NCBI GenBank assembly: GCA_958430865.1
Contig: CAUDNR010000902.1
Span: 27,436 to 91,435, forward strand
Source of the DNA: Entrophospora sp. SA101
Taxonomy: Eukaryota > Glomeromycota > Glomeromycetes > Entrophosporales > Entrophosporaceae
Direction of reading: 5' to 3'
Length of the DNA: 64,000 nt
Positions 20,918 to 34,848 of this stretch are shown in pieces (the first letter of the stretch is position 1; every line of letters begins with the position of its first letter). The notes beneath the pieces were generated by a model, which was not told the origin of the DNA, searched no databases, and was given only the letters and a program-made list of their open reading frames with translations. Made by a program: the position numbers and the translations under genes.

Positions 20918-21449
20918 TTAAGAATCTTCTAATTCTTCTTGTTCGGATGGTAAAGTTACTAGTGAAGTTACTGGTGGTCCAAGTCCAAGAAATTCCCTAG
21001 CCTACAGAATCATGCGCATACAATCATAAACATGAACATAAACGTAAAATAATAATAATAATAATAATAATAAATCTTACTTTTTCATGATTCTCTAAAA
21101 CTCCTAAATCTTTTTCACCATTTTTTACTTGTTCAGCCAATTCAGGTTCCTTTTCAATAATTTCTTTTAAAACATTTTGAAATTTTAAATACAGTGAATC
21201 TGGTTTGGTAATATCATCTGGTGCTTGAAAGTAAACACCTTCTTCCAATTTTACTGAATTAAACCCTGAAAATTTTTAATTAATTCATTAGTAGCCATCA
21301 TTATTGTTGTAGTTATTATGGAATGAAGAAGAGAACATACATCCAAGTGGTTTTTCAAATGTTTCACGAAATTTTGCACGAGTTTCCATAAGCTCTGCTG
21401 TTTTTGTAGCTGAAGGTGATAAAGCGGTTGGACGATGCGTGTGACCCAT
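20918..21449 (-). CDS. Conserved-looking 125-aa protein, function unassigned
   Basis: Three minus-strand exons (21341-21449, 21081-21265, 20918-21001) join in frame with good splice sites to 125 aa beginning MGHTHRPTALSPSATKTAEL. The product is hydrophilic, with WFNSVKLEEGVYFQAPDD, a helical Glu/Lys-rich middle and a C-terminus REFLGLGPPVTSLV...EELEDS. No signal peptide or membrane segment is evident. Exon structure and composition argue for a real gene, but I cannot name the family; a small organelle-complex or ribosome-associated subunit is a guess only. Its 3' end converges with GPI8 (about 190 bp apart). Confidence 0.75.
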
Positions 21450-21839
21450 GATTATTATTATTATTTATTATTATTACTAATATTGCAATATTATTATTAA
21501 TCAGAATCAAATTTTAAAAAAACCAATTGACAAAAAAATAAAAAAATAAATTAAATTTAGTATTATATCCAAATCGGTACAGTTAGTTACACATGTCAAG
21601 AATTCATTTTGCGGATGCAGTTTGGCGTAATTCCAATCAAGTCACTTTAGTATTAGATATATACACTGGTAAAATGTTTACGATATCTGTGAACATTGAT
21701 AATAAACAGTTTAAAATATGAATGAACATATCCGCGATCTGATTTGATTCTCTTCATGAAAGGTATTCATTATCTTTACTTTCAGAGTGGGTATTGACGA
21801 ATCAGTTTCAGGCTTATATACCTTTTTAACCTGACAGAG

Positions 21840-22180
21840 TTGAGAATCCTCCTTAGCCACTGTTATTTATACACATAAAAACCATTTATAGGAGAGTTGG
21901 GCACCGAATTTTTCAGTGATATTTGAGGATTTCTCTCAGTGTTAGCTTACTCAAAATTAGTGATAACTTGTTCGTTTTTGAAATTATGCAACAAAGCCAA
22001 AGTGAACATTTGTATTACCAAGGATTTCAGGGTTAAAAATTTAGGGGATGCTAGAAAAGCACAGGGGACAGGAATCTGTAACATTCGCTTTTCATTGGGC
22101 CCAAAATTTAGTTACCATCACAAAGAAAAATAATAAACATTAAGAAAGAAAGCAGAAATCCTTAAAATGCAATGAATCAC
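21840..22180 (+). repeat. Dispersed repeat, related copy at 63540-63880
   Basis: The segment AAGTGAACATTTGTATTACC plus GGATTTCAGGG at about 22002-22032, and AAGCAGAAATCCTTA at about 22150, recur at about 63550 and 63850 with a different middle. This is the pattern of internally diverged copies of one element. A weak open frame (21939-22133) runs through it. Confidence 0.5.
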
Positions 22181-22319
22181 ATTATTACATGCTGGTCTAT
22201 TTTTTTTTTTTATATAGTCCTTTTGACAACATAAACCATAGCAATTATAAAACCTAAAATTAAAGTTGTACTTGCTATTCACAATCAAATGAATTTACCA
22301 TCAAACTTTTTTCATTCTT

Positions 22320-22800
22320 TAAAATTTTATTTTTATATTCCTCTGCAGCTTTGGCAAAATATTCATATTTTAAGTCTGAGACAGTAGTTTTGAGGTGGTA
22401 GATGTTATCTCCTGTGGTATTTTTGTTACATTCATAATTTTACTCAATCTTCTTCTTCATCTACAAGATATCAAAATCAGGTGCATTTTCTTTAATAATG
22501 AGGTTTACATTGACCATTGATTTTTCAACCATCATTACTCCTAATTTAGATTGAGGAAATTTGCCAAAGTTTTTGGAAAATCTTTTCTCTTTTTCCACCA
22601 CTACCATAGATTTTTTGCCCTTATCACTGTTTTTAGTAGTAGTAATAACTATTAAATCACTGATCAAATCTTCTTTTAAACATCTTTTACATCCTCAGCA
22701 GTTGATAAAAAGGGGAATGAGATTTCACATTAACTATTTCATATCTAGAACTGTTTTTGTCAGTATCTTCTCTTCTTTTAGTAACTTTTTAAACTTTTCA
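22320..22800 (-). pseudogene. Degenerate open-frame debris
   Basis: Minus-strand translation gives several protein-like but frame-broken pieces (GDNIYHLKTTVSDLKYEYFAK; KNEKSLMVNSFDCE), with a hydrophobic segment downstream near 22210-22250 (LILGFIIAMVYVVKR). Stops separate them. Unrecognised; probably an old relic. Confidence 0.3.
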
Positions 22801-22804
22801 TAAG

Positions 22805-23612
22805 TAAAGCTCCGAACGGTTCGGTTTACAATCCGAATTTTTAAAGCCAAACCGAAACCAAACCTCTCGGCTCGGTTCGGTTTTTCGGTTTACATTTGAC
22901 CCAAAAATTCAGACATTCTAAATTCGTTAACTACGCAAAAATATACATAATAACTTCAAAAAATTATAATAACTTGTAGCTTAGTTTAGCGGATGTGTTA
23001 CGAAGTAGAGATGCTGGAAGGATCCTGTTTCTAAATACATACATAATCTATAATTTATACCATGGTAATGATGCTATGGAGATCATGATTGAATTTTATA
23101 CATAATGCCATGTTTAGATACAGCTGGTCGGATCGTTACATATTCATATTCATAAATTCATCACAAAAATTTGTACGTTCAGAGTTCCTACATATTCGTA
23201 ATACAAATTCTTATTCGAATTATTCGAATTATTCGCTTTATTCGTTCTATTCAAATTATTCATTCTATTCGCTTTATTCACTTTATTCGAATTACTCGTT
23301 TATTCGTTTTATTCATTTTGTTCGTTTTATTCGAATTATTGATTCATTCGAATTATTCGAATTATTCGTTTTGTTTATTTAGTTTGTTTATTCGTTTTGT
23401 TCGTTTCATTTGTTTTATTCGAATAGAAATCCCAAGGATGTTCTATTTTTTCAATTCATATATAAAATTCATCGCCTCCGCAAACCTTTAAATTCTTATT
23501 GTTTCAGTAAAAATTAGTGGGCTTGGTTCTAAATAAGCAGAGTGCAAAAATTAGAATACCAGGAACTGCCAAGTAGTTTTTAGCCTAAGCTCTGAACAGT
23601 TCGGAGCTTTAT
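22805..23612. mobile_element. Candidate 0.8-kb TIR element carrying a minisatellite
   Basis: The ends TAAAGCTCCGAACGGTTC (22805-22822) and GAACAGTTCGGAGCTTTA (23594-23611) are inverted repeats with one mismatch, with TA at both outer edges, consistent with a TA target duplication. The left end is unusually GC-rich (repeated CGGTTCGG motifs). The interior has no transposase, but holds a 9-bp minisatellite. It lies just upstream of the ICT1-like pseudogene. Confidence 0.6.
23205..23423 (+). repeat. Degenerate 9-bp minisatellite (TTATTCGNN)n
   Basis: About 24 degenerate copies of TTATTCGAA/TTATTCGTT. Because the unit is three codons, plus-strand frames through it read as 3-residue repeats (NYS/LYS/FYS in one, IRI/IRF in another). 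I treat these as by-products of the repeat, not as genes. Confidence 0.9.
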
Positions 23613-23648
23613 TAACATTTAATAATTAATACAATTATAATAATTAGA

Positions 23649-24112
23649 AATGTTGGAAATTAGTTTTGCAAGAAGTAGTGAACCTGGTGGATAAATGTTA
23701 ACAAAGGTAAATTAACAATGCTGATAATATTCTTATTTTTATTTGATAATTTATTATTTCCTCTCTAAATTTCAACTTTCCGCATGAACAAGCTTAGTTA
23801 ATATCAAGATGGACATTAGAATTAATCTGGATAAAACTTATTGGATACCAGAATATGCAAGAAATAAAATAAAAATCCAATACAATAAACAATTCCTTCT
23901 TTTTCCATTTCGTTTTGTGCATCACATGCGCAATTTTGGTTAGTTATTTATTTTATTTATAGGAATCACATAACAATAAGAAAGGTGAGCTTGTATTGGT
24001 GTCTCAATTAACACGTACACAATCTAGAAATATAGAAGATTGTATTGATAAGTTGTATGATCTTATAACAAGGGCTGCTGAAATACCGAAAGGACAGACA
24101 AAGAAAAACTAA
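23649..24112 (+). pseudogene. ICT1/RF1-type peptidyl-tRNA hydrolase (class I release-factor domain), GGQ destroyed
   Basis: Three pieces match the ICT1/MTRF-R family, which rescues stalled mitochondrial ribosomes: LEISFARSSEPGG (23649-23690), NIKMDIRINLDKTYWIPEYA (exon from 23798) and KKGELVLVSQLTRTQSRNIE...KLYDLI (23963-24112). Family members read GGQ-N-VNK after SSGPGG; here the Gln position is TAA at 23691-23693, followed by a one-base frame change before VNK. The catalytic GGQ is thus lost. No mitochondrial targeting exon is visible upstream, where a TIR element sits. A sequencing error could mimic this, but both a substitution and an indel would be needed. Confidence 0.72.
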
Positions 24113-24482
24113 AAAGAATTGAACAATTGTTTGTATTGTGTATAATGTGATATTAATAATAATATAAATTTTTGATGATAGAAAGAAATAATAAAATAAT
24201 AAAAGAAACTACAAAGATCTACAAAGAAGTGTGATTGAAAATGTCGTGATGATTATTGATGTTTTATGTTTTATAATATGATTGTAACGTGATTTTCAAG
24301 CTATGTATTATATGTATTACGAATAACCATATTAGGAAATAAAGAAGATCAAAAAAAATTTTTATTCAAAAAATTTTTGATATAATAAATTTGTTAATTT
24401 TTATTTCTCCTTCCTTTGTTTTTTTTCAATAATATTTATAATAACAAGTGTTTTACTAATATAAACTTTAAAATAAACCAGA

Positions 24483-25601
<1,119 letters not shown>

Positions 25602-28600
25602 TTATAATTAATAGATGTCATATAATAATTTATTTATTTAATTATTTTTAATTTAACCATTATTTACTTTACATTATTTAATATATATATTTTTTTTTTA
25701 ATTAACTTACAAAAAAATAAAAAACACGAGAATCTAATTTCTTTTTGATAAGTTATCCGCAGTAAATTATTTGCTTTTTTCAAGTGATTTATTTGTTATA
25801 ATTCTCTGAGTTAATCTTGTGAATATGCGCCCAGATTACACGAACTAACAGAAGGAATTCGATATTCCTTCATGTCACGGGATAATATTGAATTTTGGTG
25901 ATAAATTTTTACGCAGTAATTTTGAGGTGATTAAGAAATAATTTTATCACTGGAATATAATCGAGAATATCATCATACATAACTCACATTTTTTTTCGAT
26001 TATCTCGATCTCAAATCAATAGATAGATCAAATAAAGAATCAACTTAATTTATTATATGTAAGATGATGTGCGATGTACATAAAAATGGAGAAATGTCAT
26101 TGTTTAAATACTTTGGTTATTATATATATGTATTAATGAAAGGAAATATTTTCTTCAAGATTTAATAAGTTGATTTTTATATTCGTGCGTAATAATAGCG
26201 TGTGCTCTCACGTTTCATAAAGCTTAGGAGAAGATTTAATTTTTGTTCTTTGTTTCTTTAAAAGGAATATGATGATGATAATGATGATGATCCATGTAGT
26301 AAAGGATAAAGTTATATTGTTATTATAGTAATAATAAGTGTGAAAAAGGAATTGAAGATTAATTGTTATCAAAAGTGGTAGCAGAGTATCTGTCAAATTG
26401 TTTTAATCGAGATTTTTTTAAATCTTATTGATTTTTTTTATACTAAAAAAAAAAAATTTAAACAAAAAAGTAAAACAAACAGAAAGAAATCAAAGCGTAA
26501 GTAACAATTACAACTATAAGGACTACTTTTATATGTGTGTATGTGTACACGAGGGAAGCGCGTGACCTTTTCGGTCAATTTCTATATTTTTATTGTTTCT
26601 TGCCAAATAAAGATTTAATATTTCTATTTATATGATGTGACTTATAATGAAATTTTTTTCTTTTAAAATATATAATTGACGCGTCTTAATTATTCGTGGT
26701 TTTTTTTTTTGTTTATTAACTTAACGTAATGTCTAGTGATGAAATCTTTTTACAAAAAAAATTTTGTCGCGATATTACGAAAAAGTGATAAATTTAATTT
26801 TATCACATGTGATATTAAATGTATATTCTCGCCAATTTTTAATTTTTTTTATTGTCATTGTTTTCAATTGCTAATTGTGTGAATTATTTCATATAAATAA
26901 TATGTGCATTATCTCTTATGTAAATCTAAATAATAACATAACCAACTAGTTACACCATTTAATATTTCGTTGTTTGAATTTTGCCATTATTATTATTTTC
27001 CATCTACTAACTCATTTCATTTACTACTCCAAATACACACGCACACAATTAAAACTATTTCTATAGTGGAATTATTGCATGTGTATTTATTATTACTGCG
27101 TATTATAATTAGATATTTATTATTATTTTCATTAGATGTATGAGGAAAAAAAATATCAAAACGCCAAACCTGATTTATCATTATTGTTATTATAAAATCA
27201 AAAACTTCCTAGTTATTTTTGATTATTTATATATAAACAAGGATAAATTTGGGTTGATTAAGCGTTGGTTAATCGAATGACATTAAGCGGCAGATTACAT
27301 GTAATTGAATTATTAATTAATTGATGGTTTTTTTTTTGAAAAACAAGAATTATTATTATTATAATGATTATTAAATTAAAATCCTTCTGAGAACAATGAG
27401 AGCTTTTATTTTTGGTTTCGTTCATTTCCATAAAAAGATTTACGATAAATATTACATCTTACATTTAATAAAATTTTGTGTACCACCTGCTTACATAATG
27501 GACATGATAATAATTGCTCGTTAACTACCGCCACGAATTATTCCATTATAAAAGTTATCAAAGAGCAAAATTATTATGTGATTATTATGATTATTATGAT
27601 TAATATTAACATTTATTTTTTCGAACGAGTGTGAGCTTGCTAAAACCTAATAAAAAAATTCTATCATCTAACAAATATGTCGTCACTCAGAAACAATGGA
27701 TTAATCCGAGGTGACACAACCTATTTTGCGTGGCCCTGGGTAACATCTAAATATATACAATCATGTGATTAGCTATGCCAATGTCTAATTTACACTTTTT
27801 TAGTAACTTGCATATAATATCTTGCATGAATGGATCCATCAATCAGATAAAATATTAAATCATGGCAAAAACTTTATATAAATACTACTACTACAGTATC
27901 AAATCCGCCACCATCAAAAATAGATTCACAAACAATTAATTGAATAGAGGATGTAAAGCTAAAAATGATGTTACCGTGGGAAAATCCAATGTGCCAGTAC
28001 AAGTCCAAGCAATTCTGTAAGAGGGAATTTTATTCTTTGATTTATTACCTGTTATAGATCTAAACTGATAGGGTTGTTGAATTTCACAATCAAGTTCCCT
28101 TTGACTGTTATGAAGGAAAATTATTTTTTTTCAGTCAAAAGATAACTTTTCATAATTAAAATTTACTTGCAAGAATTGTTTTTTTACGGAGCATGACCAA
28201 ATTCATCTTTTCGCAACACATCACTAAAATTCATCTTTTCACAACACATCACCAAAATTCATATTTTTTTTTACAAACCTGTTAATTAATATATCACGAT
28301 TAGAAGGTTTAATGTGGCATCGCGGTCTAATCACGAATATATACGTATATTTTACTAATTGGAATCTTCTATTTATTTATTTATTATCCTTGTGAATAAA
28401 TTGACTCTGTAAATTGTTGTCGCCTAAACTGTTTTAGAAAAAAACTTTTCGATCTTCTTTATATGAATTTGCCATAAAATAATTATTCCATTGATTCAAG
28501 AAATGGCATCGTCATACTACATAATCTTTTTGTTTCAAAACATGGTCTTTTTTGTGACACATCCATTTTTGAGTTATCTGGTCCATAGATAAGTTATAAT

Positions 28601-29587
28601 TGAAATTGAAAATGGCATCGTGTAACAAGACCTTTCTACTAAATAAACACAAGTCTTATAATAAGGATATATAGAAGAATAGCTAGGGTACATGCAAAGA
28701 AAAGTACACTTCCTTAATCTACACATTTGAATGAAAAATTCATGGGACATAAAACCATGTAAACCCGTCTTTTAATAAATATGACGTTAATATATTTTCA
28801 AAAATTTTATTTATTCAATTGTAATGGTTCACTGACCAATTTATTGATTCATTTATTCATTTATATGATATTTTAATAATTTACTACCAATAATACATTA
28901 TCATCCGATGCCCCGTCACCAATTCATTCACATTCATAATAAATTAAAGAAAAAATTTTTATCAACTCAATTTTTTTATTCCATATGAAATCAATTTTCG
29001 TGATATAAATATGGGGGTTACTAGCTTTGAAAAGAAATATCAATTGTGATATAATAATATTATTAAAGCTGGTGATTTGAATAAAGTAATTCTTTTTTTT
29101 ATTCATTATATAGCTAGTAACTATATGTGGAGAAGGGGGGATAATATTTAATAGATTTACGATATTTTTAGTAATTTCCTAAAAATAAAATGATAGCATT
29201 CATATTTACTCAGTCAACGATAATTATTATTAAGGAATAAAAATGAAGGAAGGAAGAAAGAAATGAAATGAAGGAAGAAAGAAGAAGGGAAGGAGGGAAG
29301 GATAGGAGGGAGAAGGAAAACATTTCATTTTAATAATTTTCATTTTTAATTGCAAAGTGATCAGGTTTAAATAGACGTCATTTTACCGTTGTATTACGTT
29401 TTACAAAGTAATAAAAGAATCGCTTTGTTCAATTGGAGGCACAATCACAATAATAATAATAATAATAATAATAATAATTAATGATGTAATACAAAATTTT
29501 TCTAATTCAAAAACCATGTCGCACAAACGTAGACATTTTTATTATATTGTTGAAAGGTTATTTCTTAAAAAAAAAAAATAGGCTTAA
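25602..29587. other. 4-kb intergenic region
   Basis: No supported gene; the minus-strand frames at 26208-26396 and 28924-29106 are AT-rich chance frames. It contains a 29-bp unit repeated about 2.3 times at 28199-28262 (AAATTCATCTTTTC.CAACAC) and a long polypurine run at 29243-29320. Confidence 0.6.
29243..29320 (+). repeat. Polypurine (GGAA/GAAA) tract
   Basis: About 75 nearly uninterrupted purines, interrupted only by a few T residues, of GGAAGGAA/GAAGAAA type, 270 bp upstream of the TBC1D13 start. Such tracts can form triplex DNA and may affect the promoter; this is inferred from composition only. Confidence 0.8.
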
Positions 29588-30367
29588 ATGGAGTATAAAG
29601 AAAGGTAAATATTTATTTATATTAAATAAGTAAAGTTGCTTTTAATAATTTTTCTTTATTTCTTTAGACTTGTACAATTTGAAAGTATTCTTAGTACAAA
29701 AGATTTAAATGAGGATCATATTATAGATCTATACAAGTTTCGACATCTATGTTTTCGTGGTATGAGTTTAAATATATTTACTTATATATTTTTATTTCAA
29801 TACCTTGCTTAATTTGTTAATCAACTTAACCTTTCAGGGATTCCTGATGAGCCTGGTATCAGACAAAAAAGTTGGAAGGTTGTTGTCATTACAATTATTA
29901 TTATTGTAGTTTTTTTTAACGGAGAAAAAATTATATTAACAATATATACGCATAATAAAGATATTATTAGGTTATTTGCCAACTGACAAAAGGAAATGGC
30001 ATAAAACACTTGATGAAAATAGAGAAACTTATTACGTTAGTCATCATCGTCATTATCAATATACATAATATGTATATATATGTATTTTATTTATTAATTT
30101 ATTTGTTTGTTTATTTATTTATTTAGAGTTTCGTTAGGGACTTGCTGGCGAACCCAAGTGAAGAAGAATTAAGAAATCCCAATTTTACAACAGACGATCA
30201 TGTAATTGTAATTAATAAACTAATAATTTTTATTTTTTTTATTTTTGTAATTATTAATAATATAATCGTGTTTTTTTTTCGTTATATATTTACATTTTAT
30301 AAATTATATTTATTCCAAATTTTTTTCTTTTTCCAATCAATCAAAAAAATTATAATATTATAATAAA

Positions 30368-30448
<81 letters not shown>

Positions 30449-32582
30449 TACTATTACTATTATTATAATATAATCTTCAATAGCCATTAAATTCAGCGCC
30501 AAATTCAAAATGGGCAGAATATTTTGCGGACAATGTAATATTAGAGCAAATAGATAATGATGTAAGACGGACATTACCAGATCTTGCATTTTTTCATTTA
30601 CCAGTACCGCATAGTTCACTATGTCCACTAAGTCCAAAACTTTCACCAAAAGATATTATTAATAATATTAATAGTAGTAGTAGCAGCAGTAATTATAATT
30701 ATAATAATAATAACAGCAACAACAACAAAAATTATGGTGGTGCTATTTCTCCTTCAATATTTGAAACTTTAGATTTGACAAATGACGATGATATGAGCAA
30801 TTATAGTGATTCCACTGTGATGACACCAAATTCTGAATTAGATGCTGAGGTTGCTGCTTTAGAAGCTCAATTAACCATAATAGCGTATGAGCAACAGCAT
30901 AATCAGAAATCATTAAATAAATATAACAATAATAATAATAATAGTAGTAGTAGCAGTAGCAGTAGTGGTAGTGGTAATAATAATAGGAATAATAATAATG
31001 ATTATAATTCACCATATTCATCTAGGTCAACATCAATATCTTACAACACACACATTGATTTCTATGATAATAATAACGATTTTAATAGTAAAAATAATCC
31101 TGTTACACCAATACCGACACGGCGATCAATATTTAGGCGCGTGCAGCACATAAATAAAAATAGCGTTATAAGAGGGGGAGGAGGGTCTGATGGGTCATGT
31201 GATGATGGAGAGATAGATTTACACTGGGAAGCGATAGAAAGAATCTTATTTATCTATGCAAAGTTAAATCCTGGCGTTGGATACGTACAAGGAATGAATA
31301 AGATACTTGGACCAATTTATTATACCATGGCAAACGATAGTGATGAAAAGGGAAGAGCACATGCAGAGGCAGATTCATTTTTTATATTTACATTGTTGAT
31401 GTCACATGTTCGTGATCATTTTGTTGGAAGCTTGGATATGGATGATTCGACTGGTATTGGGCATACAATGAAAAAATTAAATAGACGATTAAAAAATTTT
31501 GCGTATGATTTATGGGCTGATTTAGTATGTAGATAATATATATGTGATATTTTAATGCGATTAATTACAATTGATTGATATAATTGATATAAATATAATT
31601 TTACAAAAAAATTTTTTTTTTATAATTAGGAAAAAAAAGGATTACATCCAACTTACTACTCATTTCGATGGATAACAGTAATGTTAACACAAGAATTCAC
31701 ATTGCCAGATGTAATTAGATTATGGGATTCTATATTCGCAGATAGAGATGTTGAAGAGTCAAATAGTGGATTTGAATTTTTAATAGATTTTTGTTGTGCA
31801 ATGTTAATGTATGTATAATAATAAAAATTTATTAGATTGATTGTTAATTATTGCTTTGTTTATTAAAAAAACATTTTTTATTTATTTATTTAGATGTGTA
31901 GAAAAACAATTACTTGCGGGAACATTACAAGATAATATAAAATTATTGCAGGTAAATATCATTATAGACAATTAATTATTTACGATTTGATAATTATAAA
32001 TAATTTAATTGATTATAATAACGATCAACATATGCATTAATAATATCCATCACCATTATTTCCATCTCAATAATACAGAATTATCCAATACAAGACCCAT
32101 TGATAGTATTATCAGAAGCATATGTAATGCGAGAGGAAAGATTGTTGGCCAAGCTAAATGGAGAAGATATCGACATCTCATCAGACACAGAAGCAGAAGA
32201 TAACGAATATTACGCATCATATGGAGCTAGTGGAAATGTATATTACGATAATTACCAAAATAAATCACTGTCAATATATAATAATAAAAATCCAATAACG
32301 ACAACAACAGCTATAAATGCAACATATCAACGAGCTCAAGAAGTAAAGCTTAAAGGATTGGCCATGTTGAGAAAAGTCAAAGATGTAATGAATGGTGCTA
32401 GTGCTAATGGTAATATCAGTAGTAATGCTAGTAATGGCGTTGGAACAAACAACAACAACAACAATCATAGTTATTGGAATCAACAAAATAATAATAATGT
32501 TAACAATGTTAGTAATAATGGAATTAATAGTTTTGCCAATAAATTTTCGATGGTATGGAAGAAAAGCAACACCATTGTATAA
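29588..32582 (+). CDS. TBC1D13: TBC1D13-type Rab GTPase-activating protein
   Basis: Nine exons (29588-29604, 29668-29759, 29838-29878, 29961-30035, 30127-30201, 30484-31524, 31630-31808, 31894-31951, 32079-32582) give 693 aa. TBC proteins accelerate GTP hydrolysis on Rab GTPases; mammalian TBC1D13 acts on Rab35. It has GIPDEPGIRQKSWKILLGYLP at the start, the arginine finger IDNDVRRTLPD (Arg about 129), the glutamine finger GVGYVQGMN (Gln about 369), HAEADSFFIFTLLMS, FRWITVMLTQEF and VIRLWDSIFAD. Between the two fingers lies a low-complexity Asn/Ser insert of about 200 residues. Human TBC1D13 has a shorter insert in the same place. The C-terminal tail is also Asn-rich. The intron before exon 6 has a long ATT microsatellite. 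Confidence 0.93.
30366..30465 (+). repeat. (ATT)n microsatellite in TBC1D13 intron
   Basis: About 30 uninterrupted ATT units followed by ACTATT variants. The poly-Ile minus-strand frame across it is an artefact of the repeat. Confidence 0.95.
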
Positions 32583-34848
32583 TAATAACAACAAAAATTT
32601 TATTTATTTGACTTCTTTTTTAAAATTATTTATATTTAATTGTTTAATTTATTTATTTATTTTATTTAATTGTTAATTGTTGTTTTGATTAGTTTAATTA
32701 ATTGATCAATCAAAAAAAAAAATACATATATTAATTGTTAATTGTAAAGAGGGAAAAAAATTTGGTGGAGGCAATAATATAAAAAATAGATAGTATAATT
32801 ACTAATTGTAATGATAATAAATTATTTTTTTATCTCGTCAATCAATGCATTCGCTTTTTTACAAGCTCTTATATTAAGTCCGCGTTGTCTCTGATTTCTA
32901 TTTTAGGAAGTTTCCCTTTTATATTTATATTTTATATTGACGTGATTGTTGAGGTAGCTGGCTGGAACAGTGAAAAAGTTTTTTAATGATCGTCAAGGCC
33001 CCGTCTAGTTCATTAAAGTTAGCATTGCACCAATTGAAGTGATGATATCATTGTTTATATGAAGGCTGGCTGGCTCATTTAGAAACCCAAGAACCCATGA
33101 CACATATTGCCGAGTGCAAGAAATGATATCATGTGAGGAATCCGTAACGATAATAGTATAAGTTGTACGTCCCAATGATCATTTAGGGTATTGTATGATG
33201 AAGAGATTCATAGAATGACTTAATTGAAATGTGATTTGTAAATTGGGGGCGGTGATGAGATAATATAATTTTTATTTTGTCTTCCTTCGGGCTATAATAC
33301 TTTATTTGACTATTTGAATTATTTTAAACAAAAATGGCACGCCCCTATATGATGATACAAAGGTACAGGGAATAAAAACTCCAATTCATTGTTGAGGTGA
33401 ATCGATAGTTGTTTTATTCAAGAACATTCGGAACCAAATGATTTGGATGCATTAATGGAACTACAAAAAGAAGGCTTGATCTGAATTGTGAAAATCACGC
33501 AATAAAAAAATTATTATTATTATTATTCTTATTATTATTATTAATAGATTATTATTATTATTATATTATTATATTATTATTATTATTATTATTATATTAT
33601 ATTATATTAATTAATTATTAATTAATTATTTTATAAGCTAATTAAGCAACTTGAATAGTAAAAATTTATCAGACGGACAAAAAAAATTATATAATCATAA
33701 AGTCTTGTTATTTTTATCATACCCTACCACACAAAATTTGTATCAATTTAAACTTTATTAAATTGCCAAATAAAGTAATGATACTCAAGAGAAAATTGAA
33801 AAAAATGAGTGGAAGAAAAAGAAAAAAAAAACTTGTTTTTAAACTTGAAAAAAATTATGTCAGAAACACAACTGGAAATATTTTTTTGCATTAAATGAAA
33901 TGCTCGGTTTGTATACTCCATTTATTTATAATTATAACATTATATTATAATAATAACAAACAACCAATTAATATGCACACGTAAAATTCATATTTATAAT
34001 AAATAATTTTAATTTTTTAAGAACAATTAACAATAACAAGGAGAAAGGAGGATAATGGATACATTAAAGGAATAATAATAAGTGGGCTAATTTGTTAAAA
34101 GTTTATTATTAAGTTAGGGATAAAGAAGAGGAGGCCAAGATTTGTTGTTCATCATATGTAGTTAGAAGATATTTGTAGTATTGCCGATTATTTCTAAACT
34201 TGTTGTTCATCTTATGATCTCTTGTGTAACTTTAATACCACCAATTTAATAAATTAAAAAAAAACACGCGTAAATAATTTCACTAAAAATCAAAGTTTAT
34301 TTATTTTGTTTTTTCTTCGAGAAAAAACTTTAGATTCAAAAATTAGATTTGAATTTACAAATTTACAAAGATAAAAGAAAAATTTGGGTTGATTTTTTTT
34401 CTACATTACTATATTTAATCGGGATCAATGCTCACTCGCTCACAACATTTACTAATGATATGCATGATGACGATGATCATTATTATTAAACAAGTTATAG
34501 TTAATACGTTTTATTTACATTCATCATCATCAAGGAGGAGGAGCAGGAGAAGGAGGAGGGGAGAAAAGTCTTTTGGTATTGTTGTGTAACGCAATGAAAA
34601 AACGATAATGAAATAAATTTGCTTAAAAGTGAAAGTGTTTTTTTTTTGATTTTTGTTATATAGTTTTTGATTAATGTTTTAAATTGTGTGTATTGTGGGA
34701 AAAAAAATTTTACCCTGGAGAAAATAATATAAAAGAAGAAAAATAAATAAATAAACAATTCAATTCCTCTTCCATCCCACTTCGTTCATCCATTCATCAA
34801 AAACGATCGGGTCGTCAACGATCCGCACACATCACAATATCCAGAAAT
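32583..34848. other. Intergenic region between convergent genes
   Basis: No gene supported. There are AT-rich runs, an ATT/ATA microsatellite cluster at 33505-33620, and a slightly GC-richer stretch at 32870-33480 in which I find no continuous frame. The minus-strand frame at 34501-34758 lies in probable 3' UTR sequence. Confidence 0.5.

Noticed and set aside
23089..23491. Plus-strand frames of Tyr-Ser and Ile-Arg tripeptide repeats
   Set aside because: They are translations of the 9-bp minisatellite inside a candidate TIR element.
30350..30649. Minus-strand 99-aa frame with a long poly-Ile run
   Set aside because: It translates an ATT microsatellite in a TBC1D13 intron plus the antisense of exon 6.
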